Under the pieces are notes generated by a model, which was given only the letters and a program-made list of their open reading frames with translations, was not told where the DNA came from and did no database searches. The position numbers were made by a program, and so were the translations under genes. 64,000 nt of DNA from Treponema primitia ZAS-2 (lineage in GTDB: Bacteria; Spirochaetota; Spirochaetia; Treponematales; Breznakiellaceae). Location of the stretch: positions 2,914,001-2,978,000 of the forward strand of contig NC_015578.1 in NCBI RefSeq assembly GCF_000214375.1, given 5' to 3'. Positions 25,413-34,545 of the stretch are shown here, piece by piece (the first letter of the stretch is position 1; the number at the start of each line of letters is the position of its first letter).

Positions 25413-25769
25413 ATGAAACGACAGGATGATTTCACTGAAAGGCGAAAGCACTTAGCCACTCTTAATGATGAAGAACTGTACCGGCATTTCTGGGAACTGA
25501 CTGCCAAAGTGGTGGACCCCCTTCTGGAATTGGGTAAAAAAAATACCTCCCCTTCTATAGAACGATCAGTATTACTGCGCATGGGATTTTCATCCCCAGA
25601 CACTAAGGCTATCGTGGAGGGGTGCATAGACCAGGAGCTTTTGGGGAAAGGGGCCGGCCATGTAGTCTATAGGCTTTCCAAATTAAAAAATATTTCCATA
25701 AATGAAGCCGGCGCTATGCTGGCTGCGGGGCAGGGCTGGAATGATGCTGTTGCCCTGTTTAAGGCATAA
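25413..25769 (+). CDS. oraS: D-ornithine 4,5-aminomutase, small subunit
   Basis: The 118-residue helical protein (FTERRKHLATLNDEELYRHFWELTAKVVDPLLEL near the start, ending EAGAMLAAGQGWNDAVALF) has the size and sequence of OraS. It stabilises the large B12/PLP subunit. GGGAG lies 6 nt before the ATG. It ends 12 nt before oraE in the same operon, so the subunits are made together. Confidence 0.93.
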   Translation: MKRQDDFTERRKHLATLNDEELYRHFWELTAKVVDPLLELGKKNTSPSIERSVLLRMGFSSPDTKAIVEGCIDQELLGKGAGHVVYRLSKLKNISINEAGAMLAAGQGWNDAVALFKA

Positions 25770-25781
25770 AGGAGCGGCGGA

Positions 25782-28001
25782 ATGGAGAAAAACACTTTAA
25801 AACCTAACAAAAAACTGGACATAGAAAACCTGCTCCATGACCTGGACAAATACCAGCCCAGGCGCAGGGGCTGGACCTGGCGGAAAAGCGCGCCTGACCT
25901 TGAGATGGGCCCCTTCAAATACCGGGACGCCTCCGCCCCTTTAACAAACGGAGTATCCCTGCCCTCAGCAAAATACTTCGGCGCTATTGATCCCCAGCCC
26001 CTGCCGGTGATCACCACGGAAATTGCCTCAGGGCGCTTTGAGGATGATATACGCAGGATGAGGATGGCGGCCTGGCATGGAGCGGACCACATCATGGTTA
26101 TCCGCACCGCCGGGCAGTCCCACATTGACGGGCTCATGGAAGGCACACCCCAGGGGGTAGGGGGGGTGCCCATCACCCGGAAACAGGTCCGGGCCCAGAG
26201 AAAGGCCCTGGACCTTATTGAAGATGAGGTGGGCCGGCCCATCAATTACCATTCCTACGTGTCCGGTGTTGCAGGGCCGGAAGTGGCAGTTATGTTCGCC
26301 GAAGAAGGGATCAACGGCGCCCACCAGGACCCCCAGTACAATGTGCTATACAGAAATATTAACATGGTCCGATCCTTTGTGGATGCCTGCGAATCGAAAA
26401 AGATCATGGCCTGGGCGAACATGGCCCAGATCGACGGGGCCCACAACGCCAACGCTACTGCCCGGGAAGCCTGGAAGGTGATGCCGGAACTCATTGTGCA
26501 GCACGCCATCAACAGCCTTTTCTCCGCGAAGGTGGGTATTGAAAAATCCAATATCTGCCTATCCACGGTTCCCCCTACAGCGCCCCCGGCGCCCTGTGTG
26601 TTCATGGACCTGCCCTATGCGGTGGCACTTCGGGATCTCTGCGGGGAATACCGCATGAGGGCCCAGATGAACACTAAATATATGGAAGCCTCCGCCCGGG
26701 AGAACACGGTGACCCATGTGCTGAACATGCTGGTCTCCAAATTGACCAGCGCGGATATACAGTCCACCATCACCCCCGACGAGGGCCGGAACGTACCCTG
26801 GCACATCTACAACATCGAAGCCTGCGATACGGCGAAACAAACCTTCATGGGCCTGGATGGCCTCATGGACATGGTGGAGCTGAAAAAAGACGGGCCCCTG
26901 ACAGAAAAAGCCCGGGAGATCAAAGAGCGGGCCTGCCTCTTTATGGAAGAAATTCTGGAAGCCGGGGGCTACTTCAAGGCGGTGGAAGGGGGATTCTTCG
27001 TGGATTCAGGCTGCTACCCCGAACGGAACGGGGACGCCATCATCCGCAAGGCCGACGCCGGGGTCGGAGAAGGGACCATCTACGAACGGGACGAAGACTA
27101 CTTCGCCCCGGTGACCGCCCACTACGGGTACAATAACGTTGCCCAGTACGATCCTGCAGCTGTTAGTAATCCTGCACTCCTTATCGGCGGCTGTACCTTT
27201 GAGAACCCGGAAAAGATCGTCTATATCGACGAACTGGACCCCACGGACAACGTTAGTGTCAGGATGGCGGAAAACGCCAAATACCGGAATACCAATCTGC
27301 TCAAGCCGGAAATGGAATGGTCCGCCGACGGCGTTGTGATGGTCAATTTGTTCCTCCCCGCAGAACGGCGGGTCGCAGAAGCGGCGGCCCTGGAATTTGC
27401 CGCCGGAATGAACCTCATGGACCCTGAGATAATCAACCTGGAGGTCCTGCAGGAAGCGGAGGGGGTCCGCATTGAGCTCAAGGGCAAACTGCCCTTTGAT
27501 GTTGATATCAGCAAGCTCCATATCCCCCCGGTACAGGAGGTACTGTCCAGAGAGGAGATCCGCGCCGATGTGGCCACTCATCCCCTCAGGGTGGTCTGCG
27601 GAACCGTGGGGGAGGACGAACATTCCGTAGGTATGCGGGAGATCATCGACATCAAGCACGGGGGCATCGAAGGTTTCGGCATAGAGGTCCACTATCTGGG
27701 AACTTCGGTGCCCGTAGAAAAACTGGTGGATGCCGCCATTGAGCTGAATGCAGAGGCACTGCTGGCTTCTACCATCATCAGCCACGATGATATTCACTAC
27801 AAGAGCATGAAGCGCATCCACGAACTGGCGGTGGAAAAGGGGATCCGTGACAAGATAGCCCTGATAGCCGGGGGTACCCAGGTGGTTCCCAAACTGGCGG
27901 TAAACGCCGGAATGGACGCCGGTTTCGGCAGGGGCTGTCACGGCATTGATGTGGCAACTTTTCTGATCAAACACCGCCGTGAAAAACGGCAGAAAAACTA
28001 A
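25782..28001 (+). CDS. oraE: D-ornithine 4,5-aminomutase, large B12- and PLP-dependent subunit
   Basis: The 739-residue enzyme has an N-terminal TIM-barrel part and a C-terminal Rossmann B12 domain. The cobalt-coordinating motif is DEHSVG (His ~614), and Lys in DIKHGG (~625) should hold PLP. The 11-residue His-to-Lys spacing equals that of His618 and Lys629 in the clostridial enzyme. The region AGGTQVVPKLAVNAGMDAGFGRG completes the B12 domain. It shifts the terminal amino group of D-ornithine to C4, giving 2,4-diaminopentanoate through adenosyl and PLP radicals. AAGGAG precedes the ATG. Adenosylcobalamin would come from a PduO-type enzyme such as that at 16287. Confidence 0.95.
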   Translation: MEKNTLKPNKKLDIENLLHDLDKYQPRRRGWTWRKSAPDLEMGPFKYRDASAPLTNGVSLPSAKYFGAIDPQPLPVITTEIASGRFEDDIRRMRMAAWHGADHIMVIRTAGQSHIDGLMEGTPQGVGGVPITRKQVRAQRKALDLIEDEVGRPINYHSYVSGVAGPEVAVMFAEEGINGAHQDPQYNVLYRNINMVRSFVDACESKKIMAWANMAQIDGAHNANATAREAWKVMPELIVQHAINSLFSAKVGIEKSNICLSTVPPTAPPAPCVFMDLPYAVALRDLCGEYRMRAQMNTKYMEASARENTVTHVLNMLVSKLTSADIQSTITPDEGRNVPWHIYNIEACDTAKQTFMGLDGLMDMVELKKDGPLTEKAREIKERACLFMEEILEAGGYFKAVEGGFFVDSGCYPERNGDAIIRKADAGVGEGTIYERDEDYFAPVTAHYGYNNVAQYDPAAVSNPALLIGGCTFENPEKIVYIDELDPTDNVSVRMAENAKYRNTNLLKPEMEWSADGVVMVNLFLPAERRVAEAAALEFAAGMNLMDPEIINLEVLQEAEGVRIELKGKLPFDVDISKLHIPPVQEVLSREEIRADVATHPLRVVCGTVGEDEHSVGMREIIDIKHGGIEGFGIEVHYLGTSVPVEKLVDAAIELNAEALLASTIISHDDIHYKSMKRIHELAVEKGIRDKIALIAGGTQVVPKLAVNAGMDAGFGRGCHGIDVATFLIKHRREKRQKN

Positions 28002-28014
28002 GAGCGGGATCACC

Positions 28015-29409
28015 ATGCTCGTAGATGTTTTGGTAGCAGAAATCGGATCCACCACCACCCTGGTGAATGCATTTCAGGGCATTGACAGCCCGGACGCTGA
28101 ACAGGACCCCCGGGACCCTCTCCGCTACCCCGTCCACTGGGGCCAGGGCCAGGCGCCGACTTCGGTCCTGGAAGGGGACGTCAGGGTCGGGCTCCGGAGA
28201 GCGGTGGCGGACCTGTGCCGGAACAAGGGGATAGCATCCCTGGAATACCGGGATATGCTGGCCACTTCCAGCGCCGCCGGGGGCCTTAAAATGACCGTCC
28301 ACGGCCTGGTCTACGACATGACCGCCAGAGCTGCCAAGGAAGCGGCCCTGGGAGCCGGCGCCATCATTCACATGGTGAGCGCAGGAAAACTGCGCGACAG
28401 GGATATTGAGAAGATACGGGAAATACAGCCAAACCTTATCATGCTGGCCGGGGGGGTGGATCACGGGGAACGGGATACGGCCCTGGAAAATGCAGAAGCC
28501 CTTTGCAGGCTCGGCCTTCCAATCCCGGTGATCTACGCGGGGAACATGGACAGCCAGGATGAGATACGGAGCATACTGCAAGACAGCCCCATGCCCCTCT
28601 ACCTGACAGAAAATGTGTACCCCCGGATTGACGATCTCAATGTGGAACCGGCCCGCCGGCTTATTCAGGCGGCCTTTGAAGAGCATATCGTACAGGCTCC
28701 GGGAATGGAGCATATACGGGATATGGTGAGCGGTCCCATCATCCCCACCCCGGGGGCGGTGATGGAATGCGCAAAACTCCTGTATGAGGATATGGGAGAC
28801 CTGATGGTGTTGGATGTCGGCGGGGCAACCACGGACATCCATTCTGTAACTGCGGGATCCGAGGAAATCTCCCGCATTTCGGTCAGTCCCGAACCCCTGG
28901 CCAAGCGCACCGTAGAGGGGGACCTGGGGGTTTATGTGAACATGAAAAACCTGGTCGCACTTATTGGCGCAGAAAAGCTGTCGGAAGAATTGGGATTTCC
29001 GCCGGAAGAGGCCATGGCCGCTTACCGGTCTATACCGAAGACTGAAAAGGAGTTTCAATTTGTTGAACGATTGACCCGGGAAGCGGTCCTGCGGGCAACG
29101 GAACGGCACGCCGGACATATCCGGTACATCTACGGCCCAGGCGGCCGCAGTATCCTGGCGGAAGGAAAGGATCTGACCCAGGTAAAGCACATCATCGGTA
29201 CCGGCGGCGCCTTGACCAGGCTGCCATGCCGCGTAGAAATAATGGAAGCCATTGCAAAGCACAACCAGGCAGGGACATGGCTCTTCCCGCCGGAAACAGC
29301 GTCAATCCTGGTGGATAACGACTATATCATGGCATCCCTGGGGGTGCTCGCCAGGAAATATCCCAAGGCGGCCTTGCAACTGCTGAAAAAAAGTTTAGGG
29401 AATTTCTAA
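28015..29409 (+). CDS. MutL/GlmL-type ASKHA protein, putative aminomutase reactivator
   Basis: The 464-residue protein has the ASKHA/MutL pattern: an N-terminal phosphate loop (LVAEIGSTTTLVNAF), LIMLAGGVDHGE, a second phosphate motif (MVLDVGGATTDIHSV) and an adenosine motif (IIGTGGALTRL). It is not the DNA-repair MutL; the name comes from genes beside glutamate mutase. Family members often accompany B12 aminomutases and are thought to reactivate or protect them. ATG at 28015 (GCGGGAT upstream) is preferred over 27979, which overlaps oraE. The stop TAA lies within a CTAAAAAC hairpin. Confidence 0.87.
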   Translation: MLVDVLVAEIGSTTTLVNAFQGIDSPDAEQDPRDPLRYPVHWGQGQAPTSVLEGDVRVGLRRAVADLCRNKGIASLEYRDMLATSSAAGGLKMTVHGLVYDMTARAAKEAALGAGAIIHMVSAGKLRDRDIEKIREIQPNLIMLAGGVDHGERDTALENAEALCRLGLPIPVIYAGNMDSQDEIRSILQDSPMPLYLTENVYPRIDDLNVEPARRLIQAAFEEHIVQAPGMEHIRDMVSGPIIPTPGAVMECAKLLYEDMGDLMVLDVGGATTDIHSVTAGSEEISRISVSPEPLAKRTVEGDLGVYVNMKNLVALIGAEKLSEELGFPPEEAMAAYRSIPKTEKEFQFVERLTREAVLRATERHAGHIRYIYGPGGRSILAEGKDLTQVKHIIGTGGALTRLPCRVEIMEAIAKHNQAGTWLFPPETASILVDNDYIMASLGVLARKYPKAALQLLKKSLGNF

Positions 29410-29516
29410 AAACTTCAGTTTTTAGAAATTTACCGCTTAAAAAAGCATTCGCGCAGTCTTTAGACTGAGCAAATGCGGGACATCGCTAAAAACTAACCGA
29501 GTTTTTAGCGATGCCC
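29399..29516. repeat. Three consecutive hairpins after the ornithine operon
   Basis: Hairpin 1: AATTTCTAAAAACT (29401-29414) with AGTTTTTAGAAATT (29417-29430), 14 perfect pairs and including the upstream stop codon. Hairpin 2: GCATT.GC.CAGTCT with AGACTG.GC.AATGC (29445-29476), symmetric internal loops. Hairpin 3: CATCGCTAAAAACT (29481-29494) with AGTTTTTAGCGATG (29500-29513). Hairpins 1 and 3 share the CTAAAAACT core but have different, still paired, outer stems. Confidence 0.88.
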
Positions 29517-29590
29517 TTACATCTGTCACATGCGTTTTAGTGGTATATTGAACCGGCGAGTATTTGTCGGTATTTAATGAGGAGAATGAG

Positions 29591-31042
29591 ATGAGTAAAG
29601 AAGTAAAAAAACGGACGCCTCGGGCGCCCAAAATCTGGGAGGCCCTGCTCTCCTTCGTCGTATTGATCGCGGTAATGTCCGTGGGTATTGCGGTGTTCAA
29701 AGTGGACCCCCATATCCCCATGATCATCGGTACCGCCTTTGCCGCCATCATGGCCCTATGGCTCGGCTTTGATTGGAAGTACATCGAAAAATCCATGTTC
29801 GACGGTATTTACCAGGCCCTCCAGGCGGTACTTATTCTGGCGGTCATCGGTGTACTGATCGGGGTATGGCTTGTAGCCGGTGTGGTTCCTACCATGATCT
29901 ACTACGGCCTGCAGATCATCACCCCCTCACTATTCCTGGTGGCGAGCCTGCTGACCTGTTCCATCACATCCCTGGCAACCGGCACATCCTGGGGCACCTG
30001 TGGCACCATCGGTATTGCCCTCATGGGCGTGGCTTCGGGCCTGGGCATCCCCCTGCCCATGGCTGCGGGGGCGATAATCAGCGGCGCCTACTTCGGTGAT
30101 AAGATGTCCCCCCTGAGCGATACCACCAACCTGGCCCCTGCCATGGCCGGCACCGACGTGTTCACCCACGTCAAATTCATGCTCCGGTCTACTATTCCGG
30201 TATACACCATCGTTATCATCATCTACCTGATTCTGGGTTTCCGCTTTGCCAGGGGCAACATGGATGTAAGCAACCTCGTAATCATCACCGAAGGCATCCG
30301 GGACAACTTTGTTATCTCACCGGTGCTGCTCATTCCCCCGCTGGTAGTAATACTCTCCATTGCCAAAAAGATGCCCGCCATCCCGGGTATCTTCCTGGGA
30401 ATAATCTCAGGGGGCATACTGGGCGCCCTGGTCCAGGGCAACAACTTTGGCCACCTGCTTTCCAGCGCCTACAGCGGCTTTGTCTGTGAAACCGGCGTAC
30501 CTGCCATTGATGAACTCCTGACCGCTGGGGGCCTGGAAAACATGATGTTCTCCATCTCCCTTACAATACTAGCCATGACCTTCGGCGGCATTATGGAAAA
30601 AACCGGCCAGTTGGAAGTATTGGTAAACCAGCTCATCAAACTTGCCCGGGGCAACACCTCCCTGGTGGGGCTTACCATGCTCACCTGCGTAGCCAGCAAC
30701 GCTACCATGCCCGAACAGTATATCTCCCTGGTAGTACCCGGCCGTATGTACAATAGCACCTACCGCCGGCGCAACCTGCACCCCAAGATGCTGAGTAATG
30801 CCTTGGAAGGGTCGGGAACGGTCACCAGCGCCCTAATCCCCTGGAACACCTGCGGGGTATTTCTCACCGGCGTATTGGGGGTTTCCACCCTGGAGTACCT
30901 GCCCTGGGCCTTCTTTAACTACCTGATGCCCATAGCAGTTCTGTTCATGACCGCATTAGGCCTGCTCACAGTTAAAACTACCGACGACCCGGGTACTATT
31001 ATTACCCCGGATACAGATGATCCGGTGAAACTGAGCGCATAG
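29591..31042 (+). CDS. NhaC-family sodium/proton antiporter
   Basis: The 483-residue protein has about 11-12 membrane segments and NhaC-type sequence (ATGTSWGTCGTIGIALMG; GAIISGAYFGDKMSPLSDTTNLAPA, both conserved in the family). ATG at 29591 follows AGGAGA; an in-frame ATG at 29564 lacks a site. NhaC homologues commonly sit in ornithine or arginine fermentation loci. It may exchange Na+ and H+ to balance ammonia-generating metabolism, or carry an amino-acid-related substrate. A triple hairpin and a weak -10 TATATT (29544-29549) suggest separate transcription from the pathway genes. Confidence 0.9.
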   Translation: MSKEVKKRTPRAPKIWEALLSFVVLIAVMSVGIAVFKVDPHIPMIIGTAFAAIMALWLGFDWKYIEKSMFDGIYQALQAVLILAVIGVLIGVWLVAGVVPTMIYYGLQIITPSLFLVASLLTCSITSLATGTSWGTCGTIGIALMGVASGLGIPLPMAAGAIISGAYFGDKMSPLSDTTNLAPAMAGTDVFTHVKFMLRSTIPVYTIVIIIYLILGFRFARGNMDVSNLVIITEGIRDNFVISPVLLIPPLVVILSIAKKMPAIPGIFLGIISGGILGALVQGNNFGHLLSSAYSGFVCETGVPAIDELLTAGGLENMMFSISLTILAMTFGGIMEKTGQLEVLVNQLIKLARGNTSLVGLTMLTCVASNATMPEQYISLVVPGRMYNSTYRRRNLHPKMLSNALEGSGTVTSALIPWNTCGVFLTGVLGVSTLEYLPWAFFNYLMPIAVLFMTALGLLTVKTTDDPGTIITPDTDDPVKLSA

Positions 31043-31053
31043 CGCAGAGAGTG

Positions 31054-31091
31054 TGGGGTAGAGGGGAGCAAAAACGCCTCCCCCTACCCCA
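31054..31091 (+). terminator. GC-rich hairpin after the antiporter gene
   Basis: TGGGGTAGAGGGGAG and CCTCCCCCTACCCCA pair with two irregularities around CAAAAACG. No T-run follows, so it may be a weak terminator or RNA-end stabiliser. Confidence 0.5.
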
Positions 31092-31207
31092 TTACCAAGC
31101 AGTAGGAATAATTTCACCACGAAGCAAGTCGCCTAAAGACAAAACCCTCCCCTTCCTGTATACTCACAAATATTTCTATATAATATATCGTTTTAAGGAG
31201 GAATATG

Positions 31208-32779
31208 ATGAAATTCATAAAACGACTCAGCGGGGTGGTGCTTTCCCTGTTTATCACCGCCCTGCCCCTGATGGCAAATGGCGTGGCGGAAGACGGCGCG
31301 GCTTCCCGGAGCGGGGATGATGGGAAAACCTATGAACTGGTGTTACTCCATACCAATGACCATCACGGGTCGATACTCCCCACTGGGGGTAAGGGCGGCC
31401 TGGCGGAACAGGCTGCGTTCATCAAGGCAATGCGGGCCCTGAACCCCCAGGTGCTCCTGGTTGACGCCGGGGACATTAACACCGGCAGCGCCCTGTCCAA
31501 CATGTTCGCCGCGGAGCCGGACATCAAGGCCTATAACCTGATGGGCTACGATGCAGGCATTTTCGGCAACCATGAATTTGACGGCACCTATGCAAAACTC
31601 CTGGGCCAGGTACAGCTTGCCCAGTTCCCCTTTTTATCCGCCAACATTAAAACCCCCGATGGCGGCTACCTGGGGAATAACCCCTACCTGATAAAACGCT
31701 ACGATGGATTTACCGTGGGCATCTTCGGTATCACTACCTTGCGCACAAAGATTATCGCCAGCCCTGACAGCAGCCTCAGCTTCGTCAACGAAATTGAGGC
31801 TGCCGCCGAAATAGTGGACATACTGCGGAACCGCGAAAAGGTAGACATTGTGATCGCCGTAACCCACATCGGAAATATTAAGGAAGCTCCGGACCATATC
31901 ACTTCCCCGGAACTGGCCGAAGCGGTACCGGGCATCGACATCATCGTTGATGGCCATTCCCATTCCCTCATTGATGTCCCCATAACCGTGGGCAGCACTT
32001 ATATTGTGACCGCCAATGAATGGGGAAAATATATAGGCGCAGGAAAACTAAGTGTTCAGAACGGGCGGCTTGTCAAATTTGACTGGAAGCCCATAGAAGT
32101 AAGCCCGGCACAGGAAGTAAGCGCCATGCTGACCCCCTACATTGAAAAAGCTAACAAGAGCCTTAAAGACGTAGTTGGGGAAGCATCGGCGGATTTTGTC
32201 TTTGGTGATCGGCTTACCCGGAAAATCGAAACCGCCCTGGGGGACCTGGTCTGCGACGCCAATGTCTGGTACTTCCAAACCCAGTACAACCAGCAGATCG
32301 ACTTTGCCTTCCACAACGGTGGCAACATACGGGCGGCGCTCCCCAAAGGGCCCATCACCCAGGAGGCGATCCTGACCCTGCTCCCCTTTGAAAATTACCT
32401 TTATGTGGTATCCCTCAAGGGATCCGATATAACGGAACTGTTTAATTTTATCGCTACTATACCCCAGGGCGCCGGGGGTTTCCCTCAGGTTTCCAAGGAA
32501 GTGCGGTATACCGTTGACTACTCAGGGGGCACAGGAAAACTGCTTGACCTGACCATACACGGGGAACCAGTGGACCCGAATAAGCTCTACCGGCTCAGCA
32601 CCAATGACTACCTGCTCAGGGGCGGGGATGGCTACACAGTACTTACCCGTTCCCAAGACCCCTTCAACACATCATTGCTGCTTTCGTATGTGGTGGTGGA
32701 ATACATCAGGGCCAATGAGGGCATCATCAGCCCTGCAACCGACGGGCGCATCCGGGTAATCGGCGGAGTCACAGAGTAG
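31208..32779 (+). CDS. Secreted 5'-nucleotidase / UshA-family metallophosphatase
   Basis: The 523-residue exported protein has a signal peptide ending near LPLMANG. The N-terminal calcineurin-like domain carries the dimetal motifs LLHTNDHHG, LVDAGDINTG, GNHEFDG, AVTHIG and VDGHSH. The C-terminal 5'-nucleotidase domain shows FHNGGNIRAALPKG and LRGGDGY. It should remove phosphate from extracellular nucleotides or related esters in the periplasm. AAGGAGG fits the ATG at 31208 better than the one at 31205. It is followed 10 nt later by a HAD phosphatase. Confidence 0.9.
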   Translation: MKFIKRLSGVVLSLFITALPLMANGVAEDGAASRSGDDGKTYELVLLHTNDHHGSILPTGGKGGLAEQAAFIKAMRALNPQVLLVDAGDINTGSALSNMFAAEPDIKAYNLMGYDAGIFGNHEFDGTYAKLLGQVQLAQFPFLSANIKTPDGGYLGNNPYLIKRYDGFTVGIFGITTLRTKIIASPDSSLSFVNEIEAAAEIVDILRNREKVDIVIAVTHIGNIKEAPDHITSPELAEAVPGIDIIVDGHSHSLIDVPITVGSTYIVTANEWGKYIGAGKLSVQNGRLVKFDWKPIEVSPAQEVSAMLTPYIEKANKSLKDVVGEASADFVFGDRLTRKIETALGDLVCDANVWYFQTQYNQQIDFAFHNGGNIRAALPKGPITQEAILTLLPFENYLYVVSLKGSDITELFNFIATIPQGAGGFPQVSKEVRYTVDYSGGTGKLLDLTIHGEPVDPNKLYRLSTNDYLLRGGDGYTVLTRSQDPFNTSLLLSYVVVEYIRANEGIISPATDGRIRVIGGVTE

Positions 32780-32788
32780 GAATATACA

Positions 32789-33562
32789 ATGCCGCATACG
32801 CAGAAAGCAGTATTTCTGGACATAGATGGGACCCTGATTCTAGGGAAGAGGGGTCCTTTTAACGAAGACATTGAAGCGATTGAAGAGGCCAGAAAACAGG
32901 GACACCTGTTTTTTCTTAACACCGGCCGGGGCTTTGGAAATCTTCCCCCGGTCCTGCGGGACGCCCCCTGGATAGACGGCATGGTATGCGGCGCCGGCGC
33001 ACAAATCCTATTCAGGGGGAAAACCGTCCATTGCAGGGCTATACCGGAAAAAGCCCTCCTCGAAATCAGCGCCTTTTATCTGAACAGCAAAAAGTGGTGT
33101 GTCTTTGAGGGGGAAACCGCCCTCTACGGCATAAACGAAAACAACTCCGACCTTTTTGTCACAGATATTCTGTCTGTCAAAAACAAAGATGATTTCCTCA
33201 CCCGGTACAAGGACGCCCAGGTAACCAAACTGAGCATAGACGGAAGCGCTTCCGCTGAGGAACAGGCCCTGCTTGAAGATTACTTTGACCTCAACCCATT
33301 CCCGGATTATTTTGAAGGCATCCTCAAGGGCGAAAGCAAATCCCATGGCATGGAATTAATATTGAAGGAACTCGGTATAGCCCGGGAAAACAGCGTCGCC
33401 ATGGGGGACAGTTTCAACGACATGAGTATGATCCGCTACGCCGGCCTGGGCATAGCCATGGGTAACGCCTGCGACGAGCTGAAGCAGATGGCAGGGGCCA
33501 TCACCGCCGACTGCGGACAGGGCGGGATCGCCCAAGCGGTGAAAAAGTGGGTGCTGACTTAG
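32789..33562 (+). CDS. HAD-superfamily phosphatase, Cof/type IIB
   Basis: The 257-residue protein has HAD motif I FLDIDGTL (Asp nucleophile, Asp+2 acid), motif II LNTGRG, a IIB-type cap, motif III Lys (GESKSHGM) and motif IV GDSFNDMSMI. It should dephosphorylate small sugar or nucleotide phosphates in the cytoplasm. It starts 10 nt after the 5'-nucleotidase with AGGAAT upstream, so the two probably form one transcript. The substrate is not predictable. Confidence 0.9.
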   Translation: MPHTQKAVFLDIDGTLILGKRGPFNEDIEAIEEARKQGHLFFLNTGRGFGNLPPVLRDAPWIDGMVCGAGAQILFRGKTVHCRAIPEKALLEISAFYLNSKKWCVFEGETALYGINENNSDLFVTDILSVKNKDDFLTRYKDAQVTKLSIDGSASAEEQALLEDYFDLNPFPDYFEGILKGESKSHGMELILKELGIARENSVAMGDSFNDMSMIRYAGLGIAMGNACDELKQMAGAITADCGQGGIAQAVKKWVLT

Positions 33563-33582
33563 CTTACCGATTTCCGAAAAAA

Positions 33583-33625
33583 CCATGAAAAAGTCTCTTG
33601 ACACTTTTTCATGGTAAGTTATATT
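33583..33625 (+). promoter_or_regulatory. Promoter with palindrome overlapping the -35, amino-acid transporter operon
   Basis: CCATGAAAAAGT (33583-33594) and ACTTTTTCATGG (33603-33614) form a 12-bp perfect inverted repeat. TTGACA (33598-33603) sits in its loop and overlaps the right arm; after a 16-bp spacer comes TATATT (33620-33625). The arrangement suggests an operator at the -35, or a terminator of the upstream gene doubling as promoter. Confidence 0.6.
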
Positions 33626-33693
33626 ATCTTATCATATAATCCCGATTGATATAATATGTTATACAACGGGAAACATAAAAAAGGAGAAATATC

Positions 33694-34527
33694 ATGAAAA
33701 AGTATGCAATTGTGACTATCCTGCTTGTTTTAGCCGGATCCGTCCTGTTTGCCGGGGGCAGCAAGGACACAAAAAGCAGTCCCGGGGCAAAGACCATCGT
33801 CAGGGTCGGCACCGAAGGAGCCTATCCGCCCTATAACTTCGTGACCGCCACCGGGGAAGCCGACGGGTACGACGTGGCAGTGGTAAAGGCCATTGGGGAA
33901 CTGCTGCCCCAATACCAATTTGTCTTTGTCCCCACCGCCTGGGACGGGATCTTTGTCGCCCTGGAGGGGGGGGATTTTGATCTTATCGCCAGCAACCTGG
34001 GGTGGCGCAAGGAGCGGGAGGAAAAATATTACCTCTCCACGGTACCCTATCTTTGGGGCGCCTCGGAGATCGTCTTTAAGTCGGGCCGGACGGACATCCA
34101 TTCCCTGAGCGACCTGAAGGGGAAGAAGGTGGCTGCCGGGGTCGGAACCTCCACCACTACCTGGCTTGAGGAGTACATCAAAACCACAAACAGCAATATT
34201 GAAATCGTCTACACCGATGGCAACATCGTTAACGCCCTTACGGAAATTGAAACCGGCCGAGTGGACGCTACAATTACCAGTTTTATTACCACCCAGCTTA
34301 CCGCTGAATCCCTGGGGTACAAGATCACGGGGATCACCACACCGGAGCTGACTGTCAGTTCTATACATTTACTGTTTCCGAAAACCGAAACAGGCAAAAC
34401 CTATCAGGATGCATTTGACGGGGCCCTGAAACAGCTCCTGGCCAACGGCAAATTAGCAGAGCTGTCCCGCAAATACTTCTTCGGTAAGAATTATACCACC
34501 CAGGAAGCTGTCGCGGCAGGACTTTAG
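33694..34527 (+). CDS. Amino-acid ABC transporter substrate-binding protein (family 3)
   Basis: The 277-residue exported protein has a signal peptide (LLVLAGSVLFAGGSKD) without lipobox Cys. Family-3 features follow: VGTEGAYPPYNFVTATGEADGYDVAVVKAIG, WDGIFVALEGGDFDLIASNLGWRKEREEKYYLS and GKKVAAGVGTSTTTWLEEYI. The operon partners most resemble cystine/polar amino-acid systems. GGAG precedes the ATG. Together with the downstream dehydratase-like enzyme this points to import of cystine, cysteine or serine. Confidence 0.9.
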   Translation: MKKYAIVTILLVLAGSVLFAGGSKDTKSSPGAKTIVRVGTEGAYPPYNFVTATGEADGYDVAVVKAIGELLPQYQFVFVPTAWDGIFVALEGGDFDLIASNLGWRKEREEKYYLSTVPYLWGASEIVFKSGRTDIHSLSDLKGKKVAAGVGTSTTTWLEEYIKTTNSNIEIVYTDGNIVNALTEIETGRVDATITSFITTQLTAESLGYKITGITTPELTVSSIHLLFPKTETGKTYQDAFDGALKQLLANGKLAELSRKYFFGKNYTTQEAVAAGL

Positions 34528-34545
34528 AAAAAATCGGAGAGTGGT

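Noticed and set aside
27967-29262. 431-residue minus-strand frame over the MutL-type gene
   Set aside because: Antisense shadow; the plus strand has ASKHA motifs, operon context and a normal start.
28015-29409. DNA mismatch-repair MutL
   Set aside because: Motifs are of the ASKHA/glutamate-mutase-associated MutL family, with no GHKL ATPase motifs; the names coincide only.
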